From assembly GCA_020633955.1 (NCBI GenBank), contig JACKCP010000009.1:1-64000 (forward strand): 64,000 bases of DNA, given 5' to 3'. This stretch comes from Desulfobacteraceae bacterium. GTDB taxonomy: Bacteria; Desulfobacterota; Desulfobacteria; Desulfobacterales; JACKCP01. Position numbers and translations under genes: made by a program. Shown piece after piece: positions 17,093-26,032 of this stretch. Numbering within the stretch: position 1 is the first letter of the stretch; each line of letters opens with the position of its first letter. The notes under the pieces are model-generated. The model was not told the DNA's origin, did no database searches, and worked only from the letters and a program-made list of their open reading frames with translations.

Positions 17093-18271
17093 ATGACCTT
17101 TTCTTATCTGCCTCTTTTTTTTATTGATGTTTTCGGTTCAGTCCTGATGATAATTCTTTCATTTGCCTGCCTTTTAAAATCAATCAGATTAAGAAGAAAT
17201 GACCCGAAAAATGTGCTCATAAGCTTTCTTGTGTGGATCTGCTGCGGGCTTCTCCTTTTTGCTGTCTCAAGATCATGCGGACATATTGTAAAACAGCTTC
17301 TCTTGGTTTACGGATACCAGGATATATGGGAAGATATCAGGCCTTTTTCAGGTTCGGTAAATACCTTTGCATTCATTCTTGTTGCCTCCATTACAATTTT
17401 TTTCAGACAGATATGGAAAATACACATTCAGGTTCTTGATGACAGAAAAAAACTTGTAGACGCACATAAGGAACTTGTTTTTTTAAATGAAAACCTTGAA
17501 AAATTAGTAAGGGAAAGAACCTTAAAACTTGAAAAGGAAGCCTCGCAAAGGGCAGAGCTTGAAAAACACATGGTTCAGGCTGAAAAGCTGTCTGCAATAG
17601 GAGAACTTTCTTCTGGAGTTGCTCATGAAATCAATAATCCCCTTGGAATAATTCTTGGATATTGTCAGCTTCTGTTAAGGCATGAAAAAGACACCCAGAA
17701 AATTGATGATTTAAAAATAATTGAAAAACATGTGAAAAGCTGCAAAGCAATTGTCCAGGATCTTTTAAATTTTTCAAGAAGTTCAAAACCATTAAAAAAA
17801 CTTTATTCAATCAATTCAATAATTGAAGAAATAACAAACTACGTAAAAACCCATTCAAGCTTTGAAAAAATAGAAATTATCAAATATTTTTCAAATGATA
17901 TCCCAGAAATCTGTATTGACTCTGAAAAAATCAAGCAGGTTTTTTTTAACCTGATAATGAATGCAAATCACGCAATGAATCAGAATGGAAAAATCATTAT
18001 CAAAACAACCTGTGAAAACGAAAATATAAGAATTGATATTGAAGACACTGGAGAAGGAATAAAAGAAGAAAATATTACCAGAATATTTGACCCTTTTTTT
18101 ACAACCAAACCAACTGGAAAGGGAACCGGCCTTGGACTATCAGTAAGCTATGGCATTATTAAAAATCATGGAGGAGACATTAAAGTTTCCTCATCTTTAA
18201 AAAAAGGCAGTGTATTTTCAATTTATCTTCCTTTTGACAACAGCTGTATAATTAATGAGGCTCAAAATTGA
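17093..18271 (+). CDS. Membrane sensor histidine kinase
   Basis: About 392 residues from the ATG at 17093; a GTG at 17081 overlapping the previous gene is the alternative. Three hydrophobic segments lie in the first ~110 residues. A coiled coil (about 110-160, KELVFLNENLEKLVRERTLK) leads to the H-box GELSSGVAHEINNPLGI with the phospho-accepting His near 178. An N-box (FFNLIMNANHAMNQ), a G1 box (DIEDTGEGI), an F-box (FDPFFTTK) and a G2 box (GKGTGLGLS) follow. This is a complete NtrB-like kinase. It lacks PAS or Cache domains; input may come from the small membrane protein encoded just upstream. It overlaps the response regulator gene. Confidence 0.95.
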   Translation: MTFSYLPLFFIDVFGSVLMIILSFACLLKSIRLRRNDPKNVLISFLVWICCGLLLFAVSRSCGHIVKQLLLVYGYQDIWEDIRPFSGSVNTFAFILVASITIFFRQIWKIHIQVLDDRKKLVDAHKELVFLNENLEKLVRERTLKLEKEASQRAELEKHMVQAEKLSAIGELSSGVAHEINNPLGIILGYCQLLLRHEKDTQKIDDLKIIEKHVKSCKAIVQDLLNFSRSSKPLKKLYSINSIIEEITNYVKTHSSFEKIEIIKYFSNDIPEICIDSEKIKQVFFNLIMNANHAMNQNGKIIIKTTCENENIRIDIEDTGEGIKEENITRIFDPFFTTKPTGKGTGLGLSVSYGIIKNHGGDIKVSSSLKKGSVFSIYLPFDNSCIINEAQN

Positions 18272-19662
18272 AAGAAAAACTTCTCATAATAGATGATGAA
18301 CCTGATATGCTTGAACTTCTTAGACGAAGCCTTTCATCAGAACTTGAAATTGAAATTACCTGCGAATCAAGAAGCAGACAGGCTATTGAGTTAATAAAAA
18401 ACAATCACTTTGACCTTATTCTTACTGATATAAAAATGCCTGAAATAAACGGGCTTGAGCTTTTAAAGCGGATCAGACAGATTAATCCTGATATAACAGT
18501 AATAATGATGACAGCCTATGGTGAAATTGACATGGTGATCCATGCAATGAAAAACGGTGCCTATGATTTTATTACAAAACCTTTTGACCATGATGCTCTT
18601 GTTGTCCGCCTTGAAAAGGCTCTGGAACGCGCAAGACTTATCAAGGAAAACTCAAGGCTGTTAAATGAATGTTCAAGAGATGAATTCCTTGATGAAATTT
18701 CCACTACTTCACCTTTAATGAAAAAAGTATATGAAACAATTCAAATGGCAGCTCCCACAGACGTTACAATCCTGATAACAGGAGAATCGGGGACAGGAAA
18801 AAATATGGCAGCCAGAGCAATTCATTCCTTAAGCAAAAGAAAAAATGAAAATTTTGTTACTGTGAACTGTCCTACAATTCCAGAAAATATTCTGGAAAGT
18901 GAACTTTTCGGATATAAAAAAGGGGCTTTCACACACGCAACTTCAAACAAGAAAGGACTTTTTGAAGAAGCTGAAAACGGAACAATTTTTTTAGATGAAA
19001 TTGGTGAGATTTCCCACTCAATCCAGAAAAAACTTTTAAGGGTAATTCAGGACAAGGAAATAAAACCTCTTGGCGACACAAAAACAATCAAAATTAATAC
19101 AAGAATTATTACATCAACCAACCAGAATCTTTTAAATCTTGTAAGAGAAGGTAAATTCAGGGAAGATCTTTATTACAGGCTCAATGTTATAAATATTGAA
19201 ATGCCTCCCTTAAGGGAACGTATTAATGATATTCCCATGATTGCAAACTCACTTTTGGCAAAGCACTGCAAAAAACTTGAAAAGCCTCTGAAGTCAATTT
19301 CTCCCAAACTTATGGATATTTTCCTTAAACTTCCCTGGGAAGGAAATATCAGGGAGCTTGAAAACACAATAATCAGGGGAATAATCTATTCCAGGTCAGA
19401 AGCAATAAATCCGGTTGATTCAGGTGTTGTTTCTCAAAATGAATATAATGCTGATCTTGATACTTATGAATACACGGGTATGAATTATAAAGATGCAAAA
19501 GAAAAAAACCTTTATGAGTTTAACCTTAAAATCATTGGCGAAAATCTTTTGGCAACAAAGGGAAATGTTTCACAGGCTGCAAAAAATCTTGGACTTGACA
19601 GACAGGGGCTTCAAAAAATAATGAAAAGATATAAAATTGAGGCTGATGAATACAGAAATTAA
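18268..19662 (+). CDS. Sigma-54-dependent (NtrC-family) response regulator with variant GAFTHA loop
   Basis: 464 residues. The receiver domain has the phospho-acceptor D54 and acidic D9/D10. The AAA+ domain has Walker A GESGTGKN from residue 172 and Walker B TIFLDEIGE. The sigma-54 contact loop at 219-224 reads GAFTHA, not the canonical GAFTGA. A Fis-type helix-turn-helix ends the protein (LATKGNVSQAAKNLGLDRQG). The TTG start overlaps the kinase stop as TTGA, so the pair is coupled. It should activate sigma-54 promoters when phosphorylated; the loop change could alter that. Target genes are unknown. Confidence 0.93.
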   Translation: MKEKLLIIDDEPDMLELLRRSLSSELEIEITCESRSRQAIELIKNNHFDLILTDIKMPEINGLELLKRIRQINPDITVIMMTAYGEIDMVIHAMKNGAYDFITKPFDHDALVVRLEKALERARLIKENSRLLNECSRDEFLDEISTTSPLMKKVYETIQMAAPTDVTILITGESGTGKNMAARAIHSLSKRKNENFVTVNCPTIPENILESELFGYKKGAFTHATSNKKGLFEEAENGTIFLDEIGEISHSIQKKLLRVIQDKEIKPLGDTKTIKINTRIITSTNQNLLNLVREGKFREDLYYRLNVINIEMPPLRERINDIPMIANSLLAKHCKKLEKPLKSISPKLMDIFLKLPWEGNIRELENTIIRGIIYSRSEAINPVDSGVVSQNEYNADLDTYEYTGMNYKDAKEKNLYEFNLKIIGENLLATKGNVSQAAKNLGLDRQGLQKIMKRYKIEADEYRN

Positions 19663-19665
19663 TTA

Positions 19666-19699
19666 GGGGGGAACTATCAGATTTATGATAACTACCCCC
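19666..19699. terminator. Bidirectional hairpin between the regulator and lepA
   Basis: GGGGGGAACTATCA and TGATAACTACCCCC pair imperfectly around a six-base loop. It lies between convergent genes and can serve both; T-rich sequence follows on the plus strand. Confidence 0.65.
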
Positions 19700-19722
19700 A
19701 AATTATTATTTTCTGTCTGTTT

Positions 19723-21534
19723 TTAATCATCCTTGGTTTTAAGAACAGAAAGAAAGGCATTCTGGGGAATTTCAACAGAACCGACCATCTTCATTCTTTT
19801 TTTACCCTTTTTCTGTTTTTCAAGCAGCTTTCTTTTCCTTGAAATATCACCGCCGTAGCATTTGGCAGTAACGTCTTTTCTAAAGGCAGAAATTGTTTCC
19901 CTTGCAATTATGTTTCCCCCAACTGCAGCCTGGATAGGAATTTTAAACATCTGTCTTGGAATTTCTTCCTTAAGTCTTTTTACGGCGTTTCTTCCCCTTG
20001 CTTCTGCATTAGACCTGTGAACCAGCTGTGATAGAGCATCTACCCTTTCTCCGTTAACAAGAAAATCCAGCTTTACAAGATCTGTTTTATCGTAACCATG
20101 GATTTCATAATCAAAGGAACCATAGCCCTGGGTTATTGTTTTAAGCTTGTCATAAAAGTCATAAATAATTTCAGCAAGAGGTAAAATAACCGTGAATTCA
20201 ACCCGTTTTGTATCAAGATAAGAGTGATTTACTTCTTTTGCCCTTTTTTCCATGCAAAGTTTCATGACTCCGCCGATATAGGTATCTGGAACAATAATAC
20301 TTCCTTTTATATATGGCTCCATCACATACTGGATACATCCGGGATCAGGATAGTGAGCAGGATTGTCAATTATTATCTCTTCAGCATTGTCATCAGTTTT
20401 AACCCTGTACTGCACTGATGGTGCTGTAATAATAAGTGATACATCAAATTCCCTTTCAAGTCGTTCCTGAACTATTTCAAGATGAAGAAGTCCAAGAAAA
20501 CCGCACCTGAAACCAAAACCAAGGGCTGCTGAATTATCTTTTTCATAAATAAGCGAGGCATCATTTAATTTTAATTTTTCAAGAGCTTCTGTCAGATCCT
20601 CAAGATCATCTGTTGACACTGGATAAAGTGAGGAAAAAACCATTGGCTTTGCTTCCTTGAAACCTGATACCGCTTTTTTGCAGGGGTTGTCTTTTAATGT
20701 AACAGTATCGCCTGTCTGGACATCAGAAATATTTTTTATACCTGCGGTAATATATCCAACATCCCCTGCCTGAAGTTCTTTTTGCGGACTCATTACAATC
20801 CTGAAAAAACCGGCTTCTTCAACCTTGTGAGTTGAACCTGTTGCCATAAACTTGATTGTATCACCTTTTTTCAAGACACCGTCAATTACCCTGATATGAA
20901 CTATTACCCCTCTGTATGCATCATAATGTGAGTCAAACACAATAGCTTTCAAGGGCTCATCCCTGTTTCCTTCAGGATAGGGAATATTTTCAACAACCGC
21001 CTCTAAAACATCTTCTATTCCAATACCGTCCTTTGCACTTGCAAGTATTGCAGATTCGGAGTCAAGCCCCAGATCTTCATCTATCTGCTCTTTTACCATT
21101 TCAATATTTGCTGAAGGAAGGTCTATCTTGTTTATTACCGGAATAATTTCAAGATCATGTTCCATTGCAAGGTATAAGTTTGCAAGAGTCTGTGCCTCAA
21201 CTCCCTGGCTTGCATCAACAAGAAGAAGCACACCCTCGCATGAGGCAAGAGCTCTTGAAACCTCATAGGAAAAGTCAACATGGCCAGGAGTATCGATCAA
21301 ATTTAAAATATAGTTCTCTCCGTTTTTTGACTTGTAGGGCAGACATACAGTCTGACTTTTTATAGTAATTCCCCTTTCTCTTTCAAGCTCCATATTGTCA
21401 AGAAGCTGATCCTTAAAATCTCTGTCAGATACAATTCCTGTATGCTGAATAATTCTGTCTGAAAGGGTTGATTTTCCGTGATCTATATGTGCTATCACGC
21501 TGAAGTTTCTTATCTTTTCAATGTATTTACTCAA
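19723..21534 (-). CDS. lepA: Elongation factor 4 (back-translocating GTPase LepA)
   Basis: 603 residues, full length. A ribosomal GTPase that affects elongation and 30S biogenesis. G1 is AHIDHGKST near 15-23, then the RGITIKSQT switch I, DTPGHVDF switch II and NKIDLPSA. The LepA-specific C-terminal region has GGNIIARETISAFRKDVTAK and SRKRKLLEKQKKGKKRMK. The start is TTG at 21534 with an AGGGAG site upstream. A divergent promoter region separates it from the diguanylate cyclase gene. Confidence 0.98.
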   Translation of the reverse strand: MSKYIEKIRNFSVIAHIDHGKSTLSDRIIQHTGIVSDRDFKDQLLDNMELERERGITIKSQTVCLPYKSKNGENYILNLIDTPGHVDFSYEVSRALASCEGVLLLVDASQGVEAQTLANLYLAMEHDLEIIPVINKIDLPSANIEMVKEQIDEDLGLDSESAILASAKDGIGIEDVLEAVVENIPYPEGNRDEPLKAIVFDSHYDAYRGVIVHIRVIDGVLKKGDTIKFMATGSTHKVEEAGFFRIVMSPQKELQAGDVGYITAGIKNISDVQTGDTVTLKDNPCKKAVSGFKEAKPMVFSSLYPVSTDDLEDLTEALEKLKLNDASLIYEKDNSAALGFGFRCGFLGLLHLEIVQERLEREFDVSLIITAPSVQYRVKTDDNAEEIIIDNPAHYPDPGCIQYVMEPYIKGSIIVPDTYIGGVMKLCMEKRAKEVNHSYLDTKRVEFTVILPLAEIIYDFYDKLKTITQGYGSFDYEIHGYDKTDLVKLDFLVNGERVDALSQLVHRSNAEARGRNAVKRLKEEIPRQMFKIPIQAAVGGNIIARETISAFRKDVTAKCYGGDISRKRKLLEKQKKGKKRMKMVGSVEIPQNAFLSVLKTKDD

Positions 21535-21573
21535 TTTGGGCTCCCTGAAGAGTCGTTATTAAAAAATCTGATA

Positions 21574-21602
21574 TTGACACAAAAAAATTAATCTTATATC
21601 AA
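21574..21602 (+). promoter_or_regulatory. Candidate sigma-70 promoter for the REC-GGDEF gene
   Basis: TTGACA at 21574-21579, a 17-base spacer and TATCAA at 21597-21602. It is about 90 bases before the ATG. Match only; not tested. Confidence 0.45.
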
Positions 21603-21626
21603 TTTTATGATATACAGAAAATAACG

Positions 21627-21655
21627 TTAGTATCAGTCTCAGTCCAACATGTCAA
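21627..21655 (-). promoter_or_regulatory. Candidate sigma-70 promoter for lepA
   Basis: On the minus strand, TTGACA (21655-21650), a 17-base spacer and TACTAA (21632-21627), about 90 bases before the lepA start. It lies close to the candidate promoter of the divergent gene. Confidence 0.4.
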
Positions 21656-21692
21656 TTTATACGGATTTTAACAATCTATAAAGAAAATAATT

Positions 21693-22607
21693 ATGCAAAA
21701 TAGCAATCTCCTCATAGTAGACGACGACATGGCCATAAGAGAAGCCATGAAAGAATTTTTTACCCTCTCTGACTTTAACACATCAACTGCTGCAAACGCT
21801 TATGAAACACTTGATTTTCTCAAAAATAACCCTTCAACAGATCTGGTAATAACTGACATCATGATGCCCGGAATGAACGGTCTTGAACTGACAGACAGAA
21901 TCAAATCCCTTTATGATACTGATGTTATTGTAATTACAGGCTATACAGAAGACTATTCATATGAAGAGGCCATAAAAAAAGGGGCAAGCGACATAGTTTT
22001 CAAACCTGTACGCTTTGAGGAACTTCTTTTAAGAGTAAAAAGAGTTTTGAGGGAAAGAAAACTTACTCTTGAAAGAAATGAAATGATGGAAAAACTTAAA
22101 AAACTCGCTGTTACAGACGGCCTTACAAAGCTTTTTAATTCACGAAAATTTTATGAGCAGCTCGACAAGGAAGTTGACAGGTTCAACAGATACAAACACC
22201 CACTTTCACTAATAATGCTTGATATTGATCACTTCAAAGATTTTAATGATTCATACGGCCACCTTGAAGGAGACAAGGTTCTTATGAAAGTTGGTGAAAT
22301 AATCACTTCATCCCTCAGGACAATGGATACTGCATATAGATACGGGGGCGAGGAATTTACTGTGATTCTTCCTGAAACAAAGGCTGCTGAGGCTGAGGTT
22401 GTTGGAGAAAGAATAAAGGAAAAACTTTTTGAAGAAACATTTGTACATCATCTGGAAAAAGAAGTTAAGGTAACTGCAAGCCTTGGAATTACAGAGTACT
22501 GTCCTCCAGAATCCCCCCATTCATTTGTAAACAGGGCTGACAAGGCTCTATACTCATCAAAGGAAAACGGAAGAAACAAAATAACCGTTATTTTAAAAGA
22601 TTATTGA
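21693..22607 (+). CDS. Response regulator diguanylate cyclase (REC-GGDEF)
   Basis: 304 residues. The receiver domain has D10/D11 and the phospho-acceptor D55. The GGDEF domain carries an intact GGEEF active site at 218-222 and an RTMD inhibitory I-site at 209-212, five residues before it. It should make cyclic di-GMP on phosphorylation and be feedback-inhibited, a PleD/WspR-like design. No kinase gene is adjacent. The GNAT gene begins three bases after the stop. PilZ and PilB-type genes elsewhere in the window are possible c-di-GMP readers. Confidence 0.95.
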   Translation: MQNSNLLIVDDDMAIREAMKEFFTLSDFNTSTAANAYETLDFLKNNPSTDLVITDIMMPGMNGLELTDRIKSLYDTDVIVITGYTEDYSYEEAIKKGASDIVFKPVRFEELLLRVKRVLRERKLTLERNEMMEKLKKLAVTDGLTKLFNSRKFYEQLDKEVDRFNRYKHPLSLIMLDIDHFKDFNDSYGHLEGDKVLMKVGEIITSSLRTMDTAYRYGGEEFTVILPETKAAEAEVVGERIKEKLFEETFVHHLEKEVKVTASLGITEYCPPESPHSFVNRADKALYSSKENGRNKITVILKDY

Positions 22608-22610
22608 TAA

Positions 22611-23024
22611 ATGGAATATGAAATTGAATTTTTAAAAAATCCTACCATTAAAAATTTAACTGATATTTTAGACCTTTACATTGAAGAAGGCTGGTGGGAA
22701 GACGAGCCTTTGACGGATAAAGTACTTGAAATTGTAAAAGGAAGCCATATATTTGCAGTATGTTTTGCAGATGAAAGAATTATTGCCATGGCAAGAGCTA
22801 TAAGTGACAAAGCAAGTGATGCCTATATTCAGGATTTCACAGTAAAAAAAGAATTTAGAAATAAAAAAATTGGCTCTGCTCTGTTAAAAAAATTATTAAA
22901 TCAACTTAAAAAGGATAAAATTTTCTGGATTGGCCTTATTTCTGAAAAAAACTCAAAAATATTTTATGAAAAAAACGGGTTTTATGAAATGAAAAATGCC
23001 TTTCCAATGAAATACAAAATTTAA
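22611..23024 (+). CDS. GNAT-family N-acetyltransferase
   Basis: 137 residues. The acetyl-CoA binding core is QDFTVKKEFRNKKIGSALLK, with the basic-x-x-x-Ile-Gly pyrophosphate loop and a following KNGFYEM strand typical of GNAT C-termini. The start lies three bases after the upstream stop and the next gene starts three bases downstream, so this is the middle of a three-gene operon. Substrate is unknown. Confidence 0.88.
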   Translation: MEYEIEFLKNPTIKNLTDILDLYIEEGWWEDEPLTDKVLEIVKGSHIFAVCFADERIIAMARAISDKASDAYIQDFTVKKEFRNKKIGSALLKKLLNQLKKDKIFWIGLISEKNSKIFYEKNGFYEMKNAFPMKYKI

Positions 23025-23027
23025 ACT

Positions 23028-23939
23028 ATGGATTTTAAACTTCTTGAAATACAAGATAAAGAAAAAATTTTTGACAGATTCAAAAACAACAAATTCAGCT
23101 TATGTGTTTATTCTCCTCTTACAATTTTAGTGTGGAGAGCAAAGTACTATTTCCCTGTATACAGACTTGAAAAAGATATTTTGTATATTGGGGCTAATCT
23201 TACAGGTAAAAATTCCCGAAACCATCTTATTATTCCCATAGCAGAAAATTTAGATAAAATAACACCAGACAGTCTTTATTCCTTTATTAAGGGAACTGAA
23301 TTTTCATACTTTAAATATGTATCTGAAGAATATATGGATATTTTTGGTTATGATGAAATAGAAAAATATTTCAGAATTGAAGAAGCAGAAGGTGATTCTG
23401 ATTATATTTATTTAAAAGAAAATTTAAGTGAACTTAAAGGAAGAAAGTATTCAAAAAAAAGAAACCTCATAAATCAGTTTTTAAAAACATATGATAACAG
23501 GTTTTCATTTGAAGAAATAACAAATGAAAATCAAAAAAATGTTTTAGACTTTATTGAAGAATGGTGCATAAAAAAAAATTGTGATAAAGACCCGGACTCT
23601 GATATTGCCTGTGAAAAAAGAGCTGTAAAAAATGCTGTCGAGAATCATCAATTTCTTGGATACAAAACCCTTGTAATCAGAATCGACAATGAAATCATGG
23701 GATGTGCACTTTCTTCCCAAATTACCCAAGACACTGGAGGACTTCACTTTCAGAAAGCTGAATTTGAAATTAAGGGTCTTTATCAGTTCTTTGATATGGA
23801 ATGTGCCAAAAGACTTTTCAGCGAAAATATCAAATTTATAAACAAGGAAAGTGATATGAATGAAGAAGGATTAAGAAAAGTCAAAAAATCATATTATCCT
23901 GAAAAAATTCTTAAATCCTTTAATCTTTATCCCAAATGA
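23028..23939 (+). CDS. DUF2156 (LPG synthase C-terminal-like) protein
   Basis: 303 residues. It has the two tandem acyltransferase-like halves of DUF2156: an N-terminal half with ILVWRAKYYFPVYRLEKDIL and a second half with KGRKYSKKRNLINQFLKTY, QFLGYKTLVIRIDNEIMGCA and FINKESDMNEEGLRKVKKSY. The fold is related to GNATs and to the catalytic domain of MprF, which moves amino acids from tRNA to lipids. No membrane part is present. Third gene of the REC-GGDEF operon. Activity unknown. Confidence 0.88.
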   Translation: MDFKLLEIQDKEKIFDRFKNNKFSLCVYSPLTILVWRAKYYFPVYRLEKDILYIGANLTGKNSRNHLIIPIAENLDKITPDSLYSFIKGTEFSYFKYVSEEYMDIFGYDEIEKYFRIEEAEGDSDYIYLKENLSELKGRKYSKKRNLINQFLKTYDNRFSFEEITNENQKNVLDFIEEWCIKKNCDKDPDSDIACEKRAVKNAVENHQFLGYKTLVIRIDNEIMGCALSSQITQDTGGLHFQKAEFEIKGLYQFFDMECAKRLFSENIKFINKESDMNEEGLRKVKKSYYPEKILKSFNLYPK

Positions 23940-23975
23940 TTATTGCCGTTTAGTATAAAAATTCAAAAAAGTATC

Positions 23976-24135
23976 GTAACTATTCAGCTTAAAAACTGAG
24001 AAAAAGGAGTTTTTGAGACGGATGCTGTATTTTTTCTGAACCGGTTTCAGGAGTTAGTTTTTTTATCTCATGCCTCAAAGAGCAGCGAGAATGAGGCTCA
24101 GAAAGAATGCAGCAGCCGTTTTAGTTCAGCAACTA
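23976..24135 (+). repeat. Palindromic repeat element, copy 6 of 6
   Basis: Left end GTAACTATTCAGCTTAAAAA; right end TTTTAGTTCAGCAACTA, which overlaps the stop codon of the rhomboid-DnaJ gene. The outer stem ACGGATGCTGTATT/AATGCAGCAGCCGT and the TCAGGAGTTAG/TTATCTCATGC inner hairpin are present, the latter with mismatches. Confidence 0.9.
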
Positions 24136-25122
24136 TTTATCAGGATAGTTAAAAGAAGTATGTCTGATTCTTACTTCAATGAATAAATTCCCTCTGTTTC
24201 CATAATCATCTGCAAGACCAAGACCTTCAAGTCTTAATTTCTGCCTGTCCTTTATTCCGGGGGGAATTATTATTTTGTAGAGTCTGTTATAAAAACCCCA
24301 GGGAATATTTACTTTTTTTGTACACCCTGAAATTGCCTCAAATGCAGAAATTTCAACTTTACCCATTACATCAAGACTGTCTGGAATTCTTAAAGTTCTT
24401 ACAGTAATTATTTCAGGGGATTTTTTTCTTTCAAGACTGCCTTTTATCCTTTCAGAAAATTTTGAAGAAGGAAGCCTTGTAAAAAATCCCAAAAGGATTG
24501 CACCTGCAGCAAATCCGCTGACATGGGCCCACCAGGCAATTCCAGTTGCAGATGCTCCGGCAGCATTTAAAAGCTGGATCAAGAACCATATACCAAGAAA
24601 AATAAAGGCCGGAATTTCTATAAACCAGGGAATAATTATTATTGGAATTACTGTTAAAATCCTTGCACCAGGAAAAAGAACAAAATAAGCGCCCATAACT
24701 CCTGCAATAGCTCCGCTTGCTCCTACAACAGGAATATTGTCATGTATATTGAACATAAAATGGGTAAGACCTGAAACAAGACCGCATAAAAGATAAAAAA
24801 ACAAATATTTAAAAGGTCCAAGTCTGTCTTCGATATTGTCGCCAAATATAAAAAGCGTCCACATGTTTCCAATGAGATGAAGCCATCCTCCATGAAGAAA
24901 CATAAAAGATAAAAAGCAAAGCGCCTGATCAAAAAAGCCAAAATACTCAGAAATTGCGGGATTAGTATACCTTGCAGGAACAAGACCGTACTGGTATATA
25001 AATCTGTCCATTCCCTGCGGGTGTGTAATTTCTATAAAAAAAATAAAAACATTCACTGCAATTAAAAAATAATTTACAACAGGAGTTGTTGAAGAAGGAT
25101 TGGAGTCTCTTACAGGTATCAA
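24133..25122 (-). CDS. Rhomboid protease fused to a DnaJ C-terminal substrate-binding domain
   Basis: 329 residues. Residues about 1-225 are a rhomboid with six hydrophobic segments, HGGWLHLIGNMWTLFIFG, the catalytic serine motif GASGAIAGVMG near 140 and a WAHVSGFAAG histidine near 200. Residues about 250-323 match the DnaJ C-terminal beta domain: VMGKVEISAFEAISGCTKKV, then YKIIIPPGIKDRQKLRLEGL and a final GNLFIEVRIRH. No J domain is present. The tail would be on the cytosolic side if topology is standard and could hold clients near the protease. The stop codon overlaps the end of repeat copy 6. The start has several Met options but the ATG at 25122 fits. Confidence 0.85.
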   Translation of the reverse strand: MIPVRDSNPSSTTPVVNYFLIAVNVFIFFIEITHPQGMDRFIYQYGLVPARYTNPAISEYFGFFDQALCFLSFMFLHGGWLHLIGNMWTLFIFGDNIEDRLGPFKYLFFYLLCGLVSGLTHFMFNIHDNIPVVGASGAIAGVMGAYFVLFPGARILTVIPIIIIPWFIEIPAFIFLGIWFLIQLLNAAGASATGIAWWAHVSGFAAGAILLGFFTRLPSSKFSERIKGSLERKKSPEIITVRTLRIPDSLDVMGKVEISAFEAISGCTKKVNIPWGFYNRLYKIIIPPGIKDRQKLRLEGLGLADDYGNRGNLFIEVRIRHTSFNYPDK

Positions 25123-25183
25123 TTGCTTTTCCGGTTTTTTAAATTGGCATTATTTTCCTTGCAAACATAAAGACTTATTCAGG

Positions 25184-26032
25184 TCAAACAGCTTCAAGAG
25201 ACATGCTCAAATCAACAGACACAGCCTGATGAATCAGTGCACCGCAGGAAATAATATCAGCTCCTGTCAGCGCAAGCTCCTCAAGTCTTTCCAGGGTAAC
25301 ATTCCCAGACACTTCAACAAGTGCCTTTTTGTTTATTATCTGACATGATTCACGGATCTGGTCATTATTCATATTATCAAGCATTATTACATCTGCACCC
25401 ACTTCAAGTGCTTCTTTTACTTCATTTAGATTTTCAACTTCAACCTCAATTTTTACAAGATGGGAAACCTTTTTCCTTACCGATAAAACTGCCTTTGAAA
25501 TACTTCCGGCAGCCTGTATGTGGTTATCCTTGATTAATACTCCATCATAAAGACCTGTTCTGTGATTTGAAGCCCCTCCGGTAAAAACAGCATATTTTTC
25601 AAACACTCTTAACCCTGGAGTTGTTTTTCTTGTATCGCAGAGTCTTACATCTGGATAGTTTTTGAGTTTCTCAACATACTTACTTGTATTTGTAGAAATT
25701 CCGCTTAATCTCTGAAGAAAATTAAGGGCAGTTCTTTCTGCTTTTAAAAGAGATGCCATACTGCCAAAAGCTTTTAGTATGACATCTCCTTTATTTAATT
25801 TTGAACCGTCTTCAAATGATTTTACAATGGAAATTTCAGGGTCAACCCTTAAAAAAACTCTTTTTGCAACATCAGTTCCGCACAAAACAAAAGGCTCTTT
25901 GGCTTTTATTACCGCACTGCCCTTTTTTTCGTTATCTATAACACACTGGGTTGTAATATCGCCTGAACCTATATCTTCAAGAAGTGCAAGATCTATAAGT
26001 TTATCTGCCAGAGTAAAATCAAAAGTTTTCAT
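25184..26032 (-). CDS. nadC: Nicotinate-nucleotide pyrophosphorylase (carboxylating)
   Basis: 282 residues. Converts quinolinate and PRPP to nicotinate mononucleotide, the third step of de novo NAD synthesis. Family motifs are EDIGSGDITTQ, ERTALNFLQRLSGIST, the DTRKTTPGLR phosphate-binding region and VMLDNMNN. The last Gly-rich strand is VEVSGNVTLERL. The ATG overlaps the valS stop as TAATG. Confidence 0.97.
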   Translation of the reverse strand: MKTFDFTLADKLIDLALLEDIGSGDITTQCVIDNEKKGSAVIKAKEPFVLCGTDVAKRVFLRVDPEISIVKSFEDGSKLNKGDVILKAFGSMASLLKAERTALNFLQRLSGISTNTSKYVEKLKNYPDVRLCDTRKTTPGLRVFEKYAVFTGGASNHRTGLYDGVLIKDNHIQAAGSISKAVLSVRKKVSHLVKIEVEVENLNEVKEALEVGADVIMLDNMNNDQIRESCQIINKKALVEVSGNVTLERLEELALTGADIISCGALIHQAVSVDLSMSLEAV

